This document shows, piece after piece, positions 1 through 5,035 of a stretch of 10,941 nucleotides of DNA (positions are counted from its first letter, which is position 1; each line of letters begins with the position of its first letter). Below the pieces are notes generated by a model. It saw only the letters and a program-made list of their open reading frames with translations, did no database searches and was not told the DNA's origin. Origin of the DNA: Chloroflexota bacterium (lineage in GTDB: Bacteria; Chloroflexota; FW602-bin22; JAMCYS01); the NCBI GenBank assembly GCA_021847625.1, contig JAJZQK010000055.1:1-10941 (forward strand), read 5' to 3'. The position numbers and the translations under genes were made by a program.

Positions 1-53
1 TCCACTTCGCCCAAGGAATCGTGCTGAATTCGCGGTCCCTTCTCTTCTGGCAT
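1..53 (-). CDS. fumC: Class II fumarate hydratase-like protein, N-terminal 17 residues only (cut by window edge)
   Basis: An ATG at 51-53 on the minus strand opens a frame reading MPEEKGPRIQHDSLGEV up to the window edge. The stretch R-I-Q-H-D-S-L-G-E-V matches the conserved start of the fumarase/aspartase superfamily, where class II fumarases begin R-I-E-x-D-S-x-G-x-V-x-V-P. Fumarase fits better than aspartate ammonia-lyase, which usually has D-L-L-G here, but 17 residues cannot separate them with certainty. If fumarase, it hydrates fumarate to malate in the TCA cycle in the cytoplasm. A Shine-Dalgarno-like AAGGAG lies at 65-70, 11 bases before the ATG. It follows glcD on the same strand after 165 bases that include a hairpin repeat, so cotranscription is uncertain. 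Confidence 0.66.
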   Translation of the reverse strand, partial: MPEEKGPRIQHDSLGEV

Positions 54-136
54 CTTCGCCTCATCTCCTTACCCGTCATTGCCCGACCGCGGCAAGCGCC
101 GTCGAGGGGCGTGCCAGCTCGCCACCCTGCCGGGCA

Positions 137-171
137 CCCTCACCCCAGCCCTCTCCCTGAAAGGGAGAGGG
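137..171. repeat. Intergenic hairpin repeat, copy 1
   Basis: A CCCTCACCCCAGCC core at 137-150 runs into a perfect 10-base inverted repeat, CCCTCTCCCT (149-158) and AGGGAGAGGG (162-171), with a GAA loop. The same core occurs at 7379-7392 and 7423-7436. It lies 48 bases beyond the glcD stop codon, so the RNA could fold into a stable 3' hairpin that slows decay or helps end transcription. There is no T-tract, so it is not a classical intrinsic terminator. It resembles the C-rich CCCTCACCC...GGGAGAGGG intergenic repeats of many GC-rich bacteria. Confidence 0.72.
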
Positions 172-218
172 GGCTTGTCAGGCCGCCTGGGCCAAAGCGG
201 CGACAACGTACTCTAAGA

Positions 219-1589
219 TCAGTATACCTTGCCCGGGTTCATGATGCCCTTGGGGTCGACCGTCGCCTTGATGGCCTTCATGAGCGCCAGCGCCCCCGGG
301 TCCACGCCGCCCGCGAGGAACTCTCTCTTGAGCAGACCGATGCCGTGCTCGCCGGAGAGGGTGCCGCCGAGGGAAAGCGCCAGGGCAAAGATCTCCCGCG
401 CCGCGGCGATCACCCGCGCCATCTCCTCCTTGTCGCGCAGGTCGCAGACGATGTTGGGGTGGAGGTTGCCGTCGCCGATGTGCCCGAAGAGGGGGATCAC
501 CAGGTCGTGCCGTTTGGCGATGCCGGCGACCCCGCGCACCATCCCGGGGATGGCGCTGCGCGGCACCGAGATGTCCTCGCCCAGCTTGTTCGGCTTGAGG
601 CGGGCCAGGGAAGGCGAGACGGCCCGCCGCGCCGCCCACAGCACGTCGGCCTCGGCCTTCGTTGCCGCCCGCTGCACCTGCGCGGCACCAGATTGGGCGA
701 ACGCGTCGGCCACCAGCGCCAGCTGCTCGGCCACCGCCGTTTCGTCGCCATCCACATCTACCAGTAGTATGGCCTCCGCGTCGACGGGCAGGCCCGCCTG
801 CAGGTACTCCTCCACGCAGCGGATGGCCGTCTGGTCCATCATCTCCAGCGCCAGCGGCACCACCCCCGCCCCTAGCAGAGTGGTGACCGCCTCGCCCGCG
901 TCGTCCAGGCGGGGGAAGACGGCCATCGCCGTCCCCCGGGCCTTGGGCAGCGGGATAATGCGCACGGTGGCCTCGGCGATCACGCCGAGCGTGCCCTCCG
1001 AGCCGGTGAAGAGCTGGGCCAGGTTGTAGCCGGCGACGCTCTTGATCATGCGTCCGCCGGTGCGGATGATCGTCCCGTCCGGCAGCACGACCTGCAGGGC
1101 GAGCAGGTAGTCCTTGGTGCCGCCGTACTTGAGGCAGCGCGGCCCGCTCGCGCTCGTCGCCACGTTGCCGCCGATGGTCGACTGCCGCAGGCTGGCGGGA
1201 TCCGGCGGGTAGAAGAAGCCCTTTGCCTCCACGGCCGCCTGCAAGGTCGCGTTCACCACCCCCGCCTCGGCCACCGCCACCATGTCGACGGTGTCTATCT
1301 CGACGATGCGCCTCATCAGCGTCATACTGAGGACTATGCCCCCTCGCGCGGGCACGGCGCCCCCTGCCAGGCCGCTGCCGGCCCCCCGCGGCACGACGGG
1401 GATTCCCTCGCGGTTGGCAAGGCGCAGCGTGGCGGCCACCTCCGCCGCCGAGGCGGCTACCACGGCGACGTCGGGCCGGCTTTCGAGCCAGGTGCCGTCG
1501 TAGGCGTAGACGGTCAGGTCCTCGGGCGTGGTGAGGACCCGTTCGGGGGCGACCGCCCGCCGCAGCTCGTCGATGAGGCGCTGATCCAT
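219..1589 (-). CDS. glcD: FAD-binding 2-hydroxyacid (glycolate/D-lactate type) oxidase subunit, GlcD-like
   Basis: Flavoprotein subunit of 456 residues, normal for GlcD/FAD_binding_4 oxidases, which oxidise glycolate, D-lactate or related 2-hydroxyacids and pass electrons to a GlcF-type iron-sulfur subunit. Visible motifs: FAD-binding PRGAGSGLAGG (67-77), PPDPAS (129-134), IGGNVATSASGPR (139-151) and GSEGTLG (197-203); C-terminal HIGDGNLHPNI (370-380), SGEHGIG (412-418) and NPGK (451-454). The start at 1589 is set by an AAGGAGGT at 1599-1606, nine bases upstream and overlapping the end of glcF; an in-frame start 17 codons further up has no such site. It follows glcF after only 7 bases, which suggests translational coupling. 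The stop is TGA, followed one codon later by TAG, and is the only non-TAG stop in the window. No separate GlcE is visible, so the exact substrate cannot be fixed. Confidence 0.93.
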   Translation of the reverse strand: MDQRLIDELRRAVAPERVLTTPEDLTVYAYDGTWLESRPDVAVVAASAAEVAATLRLANREGIPVVPRGAGSGLAGGAVPARGGIVLSMTLMRRIVEIDTVDMVAVAEAGVVNATLQAAVEAKGFFYPPDPASLRQSTIGGNVATSASGPRCLKYGGTKDYLLALQVVLPDGTIIRTGGRMIKSVAGYNLAQLFTGSEGTLGVIAEATVRIIPLPKARGTAMAVFPRLDDAGEAVTTLLGAGVVPLALEMMDQTAIRCVEEYLQAGLPVDAEAILLVDVDGDETAVAEQLALVADAFAQSGAAQVQRAATKAEADVLWAARRAVSPSLARLKPNKLGEDISVPRSAIPGMVRGVAGIAKRHDLVIPLFGHIGDGNLHPNIVCDLRDKEEMARVIAAAREIFALALSLGGTLSGEHGIGLLKREFLAGGVDPGALALMKAIKATVDPKGIMNPGKVY

Positions 1590-1596
1590 TCTCCGC

Positions 1597-2598
1597 CTAC
1601 CTCCTTGGCACCAGGGGTGCCATCTCTTCGCCCACGCCACCCTCGTAGCTCAGTGCGAGCAACTCCAGCGGATGGCGCACCTCGATGGCCATCCCCTTGT
1701 CGCGCACGCCGGCGGCCAGCTGCATCAGGCAGCCCGGGTTGCCCGTCGCCACCACCTCCGCACCGCTCGCGGCCAGGTTGGCCAGCTTGCGGTCGAGGAT
1801 CGCCGCCGCCCGCCCGGCGTGGGTGATGTTGTAGACCCCCGCGCTCCCGCAGCACCAATCATCCTCCGCCAACTCCACTAGCTCCAGCTTGGGCACGCTT
1901 TGCAGCAAGGCCCGCGGCGCCTCTCGCACGCCCTGGGCGTGTACCAAGTGGCAGGGATGGTGGTAGGCCACCCACCGGGGCACGGCGCCGAGCGGCCGGC
2001 GCAAGGGGATGCTCCCGAGGAACTCCGAGATATCGCGAACCTTGGCGCTAAAGGCCCGCGCCCGCTCGGCGTAGCGAGGATCATGTCTTAGTAGTTGTAC
2101 GTATTCCTTGGTCTGGGCACCGCAAGCGGCGCAATCGGCGACGACGTAGTCGACGTCGAGCTGCTCGAACGCCTCGATATTGCGGCGCGAGAGCTCCCGC
2201 ACGGCGTCGAGCTCACCCTCCTCGGCATGCGGGGCCCCGCAGCAAACCTGCTCCTTCGGCGTCACCACCTCGCAGCCGTTGTGCGCCAACACCTCGACGG
2301 TGCCGCGGCTGGCCTTGGCGAAGACGAGGGTCATGATGCAGCCGAGGAAGAAGCCCACCCGATAGCGCCTTTCGCCTCGGGCGGGGACGACGCTGGGCAG
2401 CGTCTGCCGCAGTGACTTGCCGGGCAACGGCGGCAGCAGGTTCTCCATCACCCCCAGCGGGGTCGGCAGCGCTCCGCCGAGACCGCTCCGGCGCACCAGC
2501 GCCGACAGGCCCAGCTTCTGGTAGGCCCGCAGCGGCCACACCGACGCCTCCAAGCGCCCGGAGTGGGGGAGCAGCCAGCGCAAGGCGAACGATTTCAC
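1597..2598 (-). CDS. C-terminal fragment of GlcF: two CCG domains
   Basis: The frame after the amber codon could be translated from GTG 2598 (333 residues), with a modest GAGG five bases upstream. It contains both cysteine-rich CCG domains of the GlcF/HdrB/LutA family: G-C at 86-87 with V-C-C-G-A-P-H (118-124) and D-C-A-A-C-G (155-160), then Y-H-H-P-C-H (213-218), D-D-W-C-C-G-S (246-252) and N-P-G-C (287-290). All expected cysteines are present, so the fragment shows no decay beyond the one stop codon. It ends with TAG at 1597-1599, 7 bases before glcD. Separate translation as a two-subunit arrangement is possible, but the link to the upstream fragment in the same frame favours one original gene. 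Confidence 0.72.
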   Translation of the reverse strand: MKSFALRWLLPHSGRLEASVWPLRAYQKLGLSALVRRSGLGGALPTPLGVMENLLPPLPGKSLRQTLPSVVPARGERRYRVGFFLGCIMTLVFAKASRGTVEVLAHNGCEVVTPKEQVCCGAPHAEEGELDAVRELSRRNIEAFEQLDVDYVVADCAACGAQTKEYVQLLRHDPRYAERARAFSAKVRDISEFLGSIPLRRPLGAVPRWVAYHHPCHLVHAQGVREAPRALLQSVPKLELVELAEDDWCCGSAGVYNITHAGRAAAILDRKLANLAASGAEVVATGNPGCLMQLAAGVRDKGMAIEVRHPLELLALSYEGGVGEEMAPLVPRR

Positions 2599-2661
2599 GG
2601 CGCCCTCGACGGCACCGGGCCGGCGCTGCGACTCAGCGACGGTCCGCGCCGCGATGACCAG

Positions 2662-2664
2662 CTA
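2662..2664 (-). other. In-frame amber (TAG) codon inside glcF
   Basis: The plus strand reads CTA at 2662-2664, so the minus strand reads TAG directly after ...C-P-T-G-T-R-V-G and before L-V-I-A-A-R. In intact GlcF proteins this point, just after the second cluster motif, usually carries Gln, Arg or Glu; CAG and GAG are both one substitution away from TAG. TAG is also the normal stop of ten genes here, so recoding to an amino acid is unlikely. Confidence 0.85.
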
Positions 2665-2985
2665 GCCCACGCGCGTCCCCGTCGGGCAGACCGTCTGGCA
2701 GGCGCGGCAGTCGAGGCAGTGGTACATGTGGGCGCGCAGGTTGGCGGATAGCTCCAGGCGGCCCTCCTGCCAGGCGCGGATGAGGGCGACCCGCCCCCGG
2801 GGCGACTGCACCTCGACGCCGTCCGTGGCGTAGGTAGGGCAGACCGAGAGGCAGAGCCCGCAGCGAATGCAGGCGAGAGCGTTATCGTAATCCGGGCCGT
2901 CGCCCATGGCGAAACGGGGAGAAGTGGTGGCGCCCGGCCCCAAAGGTATGCTGGGGCGGTTGGCCTCGTTGGGGCTTCCCTCCAC
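2662..2985 (-). CDS. N-terminal fragment of GlcF: 2x[4Fe-4S] ferredoxin domain
   Basis: As it stands this frame encodes 107 residues and ends at the amber codon. It holds C-I-R-C-G-L-C-L-S-V-C-P (residues 39-50) and C-L-D-C-R-A-C-Q-T-V-C-P (90-101), two complete C-x2-C-x2-C-x3-C-P sets that each ligate a 4Fe-4S cluster. The product would look like a free HdrC/GlcF-N ferredoxin subunit, which can exist as a separate polypeptide in heterodisulfide-reductase-like complexes. The frame stays open upstream to about 3153, but the promoter at 3033-3062 lies inside that extension, which argues against the longer start. Confidence 0.62.
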   Translation of the reverse strand: MEGSPNEANRPSIPLGPGATTSPRFAMGDGPDYDNALACIRCGLCLSVCPTYATDGVEVQSPRGRVALIRAWQEGRLELSANLRAHMYHCLDCRACQTVCPTGTRVG

Positions 2986-3032
2986 AACCAACCTCACAAT
3001 GCCGTCGTCCGTCGTTTGTCTCCTGTATAGCC

Positions 3033-3062
3033 ATTTTAGCATTGAGTCGCAGAGGCTGTCAA
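3033..3062 (-). promoter_or_regulatory. Sigma-70-type promoter of glcF-glcD
   Basis: On the minus strand a perfect -35 TTGACA (3057-3062) is followed, after 18 bases, by -10 TAAAAT (3033-3038, five of six consensus bases). Transcription would start near 3026, about 40 bases before GTG 2985. It sits in a visibly AT-richer pocket of the divergent intergenic region. Predicted from sequence only. Confidence 0.68.
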
Positions 3063-3147
3063 ACATTGGATTGTTTTTATAGTGCCTACAAGGTAAAGAC
3101 CCGGGCCCGCGGGGCCGCCCGTGGTCGCGCTCCCCGCCTTGGCTTCC

Positions 3148-3176
3148 TTGCACCGGCCCAGCGGTCGTTGTATACT
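3148..3176 (+). promoter_or_regulatory. Distal promoter (P1) of the usp-trkA-trkA-pheA block
   Basis: -35 TTGCAC (3148-3153), 17-base spacer, -10 TATACT (3171-3176, five of six). Transcription would start near 3183, just ahead of the stem-loop at 3196-3232. The -35, the spacer length and much of the spacer resemble P2 downstream. It could also serve a small RNA made from the leader. Confidence 0.5.
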
Positions 3177-3195
3177 GCCGCTGAACAGCGCTAGG

Positions 3196-3232
3196 CCCCG
3201 GTAAACCTAGCCAATGTAGGCTATGGCCGGGG
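3196..3232 (+). ncRNA. Leader stem-loop, unassigned (possible sRNA or regulatory leader)
   Basis: CCCCGG (3196-3201) pairs with CCGGGG (3227-3232). Inside, CC (3206-3207) pairs with GG (3225-3226) and TAGCC (3208-3212) with GGCTA (3219-3223), around the loop AATGTA. The four-base left bulge TAAA faces a single-base right bulge T. The structure begins about 13 bases after the predicted P1 start, so it would sit at the 5' end of that transcript. It matches no riboswitch class I can recognise. It may equally be a local inverted repeat without RNA function. Confidence 0.4.
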
Positions 3233-3278
3233 TGGGAGCGGGTCAGGGGATGCGTTGACGTCGACCGGAGAACCGATG

Positions 3279-3307
3279 TTGCACGGCCGGCGAAGGTCTG
3301 CTATGCT
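3279..3307 (+). promoter_or_regulatory. Proximal promoter (P2) of the usp-trkA-trkA-pheA block
   Basis: -35 TTGCAC (3279-3284), 17-base spacer, -10 TATGCT (3302-3307, four of six). The predicted start near 3314 gives a leader of about 100 bases before the usp ATG. It uses the same -35 and spacing as P1. A near-palindrome, GTTGACGTCGAC (3254-3265), lies between the two and could be an operator, though this is only a suggestion. Confidence 0.45.
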
Positions 3308-3367
3308 TTCGCGGTGCATTCTCTGTATGGTACATTTTCTGCGCTTGCCAGTGGTGGGCGCTTGAAC

Positions 3368-3393
3368 CTGCAACTACTGCCGTGGCAGTGCAG
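3368..3393 (+). promoter_or_regulatory. Hairpin in the usp leader next to the ribosome binding site
   Basis: Outer arms CTGCA (3368-3372) and TGCAG (3389-3393) flank inner arms CTGCC (3377-3381) and GGCAG (3384-3388), with a four-base left bulge and a very short loop. The GAGGAGG ribosome binding site begins five bases later (3398-3404). Folding could affect access to it. No ligand-binding fold is apparent. Confidence 0.35.
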
Positions 3394-3417
3394 AGGCGAG
3401 GAGGCAGGCCCAAAGGG

Positions 3418-3849
3418 ATGAAGAAACTGCACGCCGTATTGGCCTACATCAATGGTAGTCCAGTCGACAATGAAGTTCTCTATATAGCGTGCAACGCCGC
3501 CAGGCGCAACAAGGTCCCCGTTCACGTGATCTACGTGATCGAGGTCAAGCGCACCCTGCCGCTGACCGCGGAGATCCAGACGGAGATGGACAAGGGGGAG
3601 AAGATCCTCGAGGGCGCGGAAGCGGCGGCCGAAAGCGCGGGCTGCGAGTTCGAGACGGAGATCCTGCAGGCGCGGGAGATTGGCCCCGCCGTCGTCGACG
3701 AAGCCGTCGAACGCAACTGCGACCTCATCGTGATGGGCATCCCCTATCAGACCCGCCTCGGGAACTTCGACATCGGCGGCACGGCTAGCTACGTCTTGAA
3801 GAGCGCTCCCGCGCGCGTTTGGCTTGTCCGCGGACCGATGAGCGAGTAG
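3418..3849 (+). CDS. Universal stress protein (UspA family)
   Basis: A 143-residue single-domain Usp fold protein, the usual length of the family. It starts MKKLHAVLAYINGSP, with the beta1 strand and following loop, and ends with the beta4-beta5 region D-L-I-V-M-G (102-107) through S-A-P-A-R-V-W-L-V-R (129-138). The nucleotide motif G-x2-G-x9-G-(S/T) is degenerate: G107 is followed by I-P-Y, so the second Gly is missing, and the end reads G-G-T (120-122). ATP binding is therefore doubtful. ATG 3418 is chosen by homology; GAGGAGG (3398-3404) is 13 bases upstream, rather far, and an in-frame GTG at 3382 would add 12 residues unlike the family. Usp proteins often accompany ion transport and stress genes, and here it leads two RCK genes, suggesting a role in K+ or osmotic control. 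Confidence 0.85.
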   Translation: MKKLHAVLAYINGSPVDNEVLYIACNAARRNKVPVHVIYVIEVKRTLPLTAEIQTEMDKGEKILEGAEAAAESAGCEFETEILQAREIGPAVVDEAVERNCDLIVMGIPYQTRLGNFDIGGTASYVLKSAPARVWLVRGPMSE

Positions 3850-3862
3850 CTAGCGGTTCCGA

Positions 3863-3893
3863 GCGCGGGGAGAGGACGACCAGCCTCCCGCGC
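3863..3893 (+). other. Stem-loop between usp and the first RCK gene
   Basis: GCGCGGG (3863-3869) pairs with CCCGCGC (3887-3893), extended by AG/CT pairs past a bulged G, with a 12-base loop. It begins 14 bases after the usp stop. No T-tract follows, so full termination is unlikely; it may mark an RNA processing or stability boundary that sets usp and trkA levels apart. Confidence 0.42.
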
Positions 3894-3922
3894 CGGCCAA
3901 CATATGACTAGGGGGAAGATTC

Positions 3923-4354
3923 ATGCGCGTGGTAATTCTGGGTTGTGGACGGGTTGGTGCTAATCTGGCCAATTCGCTCGACGCCGAAGGCCACGAAGTG
4001 ACGATCGTCGACCGCGTAAGCGATCAATTCCGGCGCCTCGACCCCGATTTCGGCGGTACGGCAGTCGTCGGCACCGGCATCGACCAGGACATCCTGCGCC
4101 GGGCCGGGATCGAGCAGGCCGATGTCTTCATCGCCATGACCAACGGCGACAACACCAATGTGATGGCGGCGCAGATCGCCAAGCACATCTTTAACGTGCC
4201 GCGGGTCATTACCCGGATCTACGACCCGGTGCGCGAGGAAACCTATCGCAATCTCGGCCTCGAGACTTATTGCCCCACCACCCTAGGCGCGGCCAAGGTT
4301 CGGGAAATGATGGAGAAGCCCCTGCCGGTGGCCGTGGGCAGCGGCGGGCACTAG
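3923..4354 (+). CDS. TrkA/RCK_N family NAD-binding potassium-transport regulator, single N domain
   Basis: A 143-residue Rossmann protein corresponding to one RCK_N (TrkA-N) domain. Dinucleotide loop G-C-G-R-V-G (7-12) after beta1, acidic D30 at the end of beta2 (fits NAD(H) rather than NADP), G-T-G-I-D (50-54), A-M-T-N-G-D-N-T-N-V (71-80) and R-I-Y-D-P (98-102). No RCK_C follows, so it is a short form, as in some KtrA/TrkA half-subunits. RCK proteins assemble as cytoplasmic rings that gate TrkH/KtrB-type K+ transporters or channels in response to bound nucleotides. GGGGGAAG at 3911-3918 supports the ATG. The next gene, 15 bases on, encodes an RCK_N+RCK_C protein, and the two may pair. No pore subunit is in the window. 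Confidence 0.88.
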   Translation: MRVVILGCGRVGANLANSLDAEGHEVTIVDRVSDQFRRLDPDFGGTAVVGTGIDQDILRRAGIEQADVFIAMTNGDNTNVMAAQIAKHIFNVPRVITRIYDPVREETYRNLGLETYCPTTLGAAKVREMMEKPLPVAVGSGGH

Positions 4355-4369
4355 GAGAGAAGACAGACC

Positions 4370-5032
4370 ATGTACGCGATCGTAGTGGGTGGTGGCAAAG
4401 TTGGCTATTACCTCGCGAAGGAGCTGATCAACCAGGGCCACGAGGTCTTGATTATCGAGAAGGACCGCCAGAAGAGCGATCACATTGCCGAGGAACTCGG
4501 CAGCGTCGTCATGCGCGGCGACGGCTGCGAGGCGGCGGTCCTCGCCCAGGCCGGCGCCAACCGCGCCGACGTGGTCATCGCCGTCACCGGCGACGACGAG
4601 GACAACCTCGTCGTCTGCCAAATGGCCAAGGCCAAGTTCGACGTCCAGCGGGCCATCGCCCGCATCAATAACCCGAAGAACGAGGGCATCTTCCGTCTGC
4701 TCGGCGTCGACGCCACGGTCAGCCATACCGACGTCATCCTCGCCCAGATCGAGGAGCGCATCCCGACGCAGCCGCTCCTCCACCTGATGCGCCAGCGCGA
4801 CGCCGGCCTTGAGATCGTCGAGGCCAAGTTGACCGACCATTCGCCGGTCGTCGGCCAGAAGGTGAAGGACCTGCCTCTGCCGCCGGAGACGAAGTTGCTC
4901 CTCATCATCCGCGGCAAGGAGACGGTCATCCCCGTGGGCGATACCGTGCCCACGCTGGGCGACGAGGTAATCGCCATCACCCGCGAGGGCAACGAGGAGT
5001 ACTTGCGGCAACTGCTGATGGGGGCGAGCTAG
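4370..5032 (+). CDS. trkA: TrkA family potassium uptake regulator with RCK_N and RCK_C domains
   Basis: A 220-residue protein. The RCK_N domain (1-about 130) has G-G-G-K-V-G (7-12), acidic E30, R-G-D-G (49-52), A-V-T-G-D-D-E-D-N-L (71-80) and R-I-N-N-P-K-N-E (98-105). The RCK_C domain (about 138-217) ends in the typical D-E-V-I-A-I-T (198-204) strand. Length matches KtrA/half-TrkA proteins (E. coli TrkA is a double-length tandem). It should bind NAD(H) or ATP/ADP and control a K+ pore encoded elsewhere. AGGAG (4353-4357) overlaps the stop of the preceding gene, so the two RCK genes are probably translationally coupled. Whether they work as a heteromeric ring is inference. Confidence 0.9.
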   Translation: MYAIVVGGGKVGYYLAKELINQGHEVLIIEKDRQKSDHIAEELGSVVMRGDGCEAAVLAQAGANRADVVIAVTGDDEDNLVVCQMAKAKFDVQRAIARINNPKNEGIFRLLGVDATVSHTDVILAQIEERIPTQPLLHLMRQRDAGLEIVEAKLTDHSPVVGQKVKDLPLPPETKLLLIIRGKETVIPVGDTVPTLGDEVIAITREGNEEYLRQLLMGAS

Positions 5033-5035
5033 GCC

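Larger units (their letters stand above)
1597..2985 (-). pseudogene. glcF: GlcF-like iron-sulfur subunit interrupted by an in-frame amber codon
   Basis: Read through, this is a 462-codon GlcF-like electron-transfer subunit: two ferredoxin-type 4Fe-4S motifs followed by two cysteine-rich CCG domains. It would take electrons from the GlcD flavoprotein to the quinone pool at the membrane. Codon 108 (2662-2664) is TAG. Both sides are in one frame with no length change, and the 21 codons from the TAG to the next possible start (2598) read as an ordinary interdomain helix, so a single base change (for example CAG to TAG) explains the break. The best start is GTG at 2985, six bases after GAGGT and about 40 bases after the predicted transcription start; GTG 2997 and ATG 2907 are weaker alternatives. 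It may be a recent pseudogene, a split gene, or a sequencing/assembly error. Confidence 0.8.

Noticed and set aside
21..767. Plus-strand frame of 248 codons across the left edge and glcD
   Set aside because: It runs antisense to the conserved C-terminal half of GlcD and to the fumarase start, has low-complexity composition and crosses the hairpin repeat.
2662..2664. Pyrrolysine or other recoding at the glcF amber codon
   Set aside because: TAG is the ordinary stop of ten genes in this window, GlcF is not a known pyrrolysine protein, and no downstream element was seen.
2986..3153. Longer N-terminus for GlcF (start near 3153, or ATG 3042)
   Set aside because: The extension contains the best minus-strand promoter (3033-3062) and has no similarity to GlcF N-termini; a start at 2985 has a fitting ribosome site.
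3183..3417. c-di-AMP (ydaO/yuaA) riboswitch before the K+ regulator operon
   Set aside because: The location is tempting, but I could not find the conserved sequence blocks of that class, so only an unassigned structured leader is reported.
4283..5011. Minus-strand frame of 242 codons opposite trkA
   Set aside because: Mirror of the RCK gene; rich in Leu, Asp, Val and His without a recognisable motif, and no ribosome site.
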